Part shown: piece by piece, positions 63,924 through 64,000 of the stretch
How the letters are laid out: the number at the start of each line of letters is the position of its first letter
How positions within the stretch are numbered: position 1 is the first letter of the stretch
Origin: Haliclystus octoradiatus
Lineage: Eukaryota; Cnidaria; Staurozoa; Stauromedusae; Haliclystidae
Direction: 5' to 3'
Assembly (NCBI GenBank): GCA_916610825.1
Contig: OU744446.1
Location: forward strand, 15,930,538-15,994,537
Length of the DNA: 64,000 nt
The notes under the pieces: generated by a model
The model's input: only the letters and a program-made list of their open reading frames with translations
Database searches by the model: none
Told to the model about the DNA's origin: nothing
Position numbers and translations under genes: made by a program

Positions 63924-64000
63924 TGGGGGATTCTGGGAATGAGAGTCCTGGAAGGCTAGTCCAAATTCAGAATGAAATGGATGAAATAGTTGTACATAAT
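63924..64000 (+). CDS. Possible start of an R-SNARE (VAMP-like) protein, cut by window end
   Basis: Open frame from ATG 63924 to the edge, 25 codons: MGDSGNESPG then RLVQIQNEMDEIVVHN. The second part fits the beginning of an R-SNARE motif (compare RLQQTQxQVDEVV in synaptobrevin and RVRNLQSEVEGV in VAMP8). Only the first layers are visible, before the zero-layer arginine, so the call is tentative. It lies antisense, upstream of the visible otoferlin exons. Confidence 0.4.

Overview
The window is AT-rich metazoan nuclear DNA. It has spliced genes with GT-AG introns of about 100 bp to several kb, secreted proteins with PAN/apple and CASPR-type fibrinogen-like modules, an otoferlin orthologue, and a dense, mixed load of transposable elements (Ty3/Gypsy, Ty1/Copia LTRs, LINE, Penelope-like, Helitron, pogo-like and other MITEs, SINE). 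A marine invertebrate, perhaps a tunicate, would fit, but that placement is inference. No single sequence here proves the clade.

Left part (1-13,149): two convergent two-exon genes (plus strand 2,588-6,170; minus strand 8,475-11,601) encode secreted proteins with the same first-exon design: a signal peptide plus a four-cysteine PAN/apple-like module ending in a phase-1 splice. Their second exons differ. One carries an unrecognised module, the other a CASPR/fibrinogen-like domain with an apparent one-base frameshift. The second gene's intron carries a 406-bp non-autonomous Helitron and a 246-bp palindromic MITE. Several other foldback repeats lie around them.

Middle (13,150-22,921): a Mag-like Ty3/Gypsy fossil with nearly identical LTRs and a 5-bp target duplication, then a roughly 2-kb element with roughly 200-bp inverted arms. 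The right arm of that element ends about 125 bp before an intronless gene for a mitochondrial PLP enzyme of the cysteine-synthase fold (fungal Mcy1/CysK-like). Its 3' side carries two pogo-like MITEs and another foldback repeat.

Right part (22,922-63,543): one large minus-strand gene, the 3' half of an otoferlin-type ferlin. I could place 29 exons (about 1,168 residues) whose splice phases all agree. They run from the FerA region through FerB, C2D, the lysine-rich linker, C2E and C2F to the tail-anchor transmembrane helix. One further FerA exon near 62.5 kb is only tentative, and the N-terminal C2A-C2C part must lie beyond the right edge, if present. The introns are swollen by some 18-20 copies of a MITE built from short GTTCATGAAC palindromes, plus a LINE, a Penelope-like fragment, a Copia solo LTR, a palindromic pair of Copia LTRs with tRNA-like inserts, and a 1.4-kb foldback element with a clean 6-bp target duplication. 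At the extreme right edge a plus-strand open frame looks like the start of an R-SNARE (VAMP).
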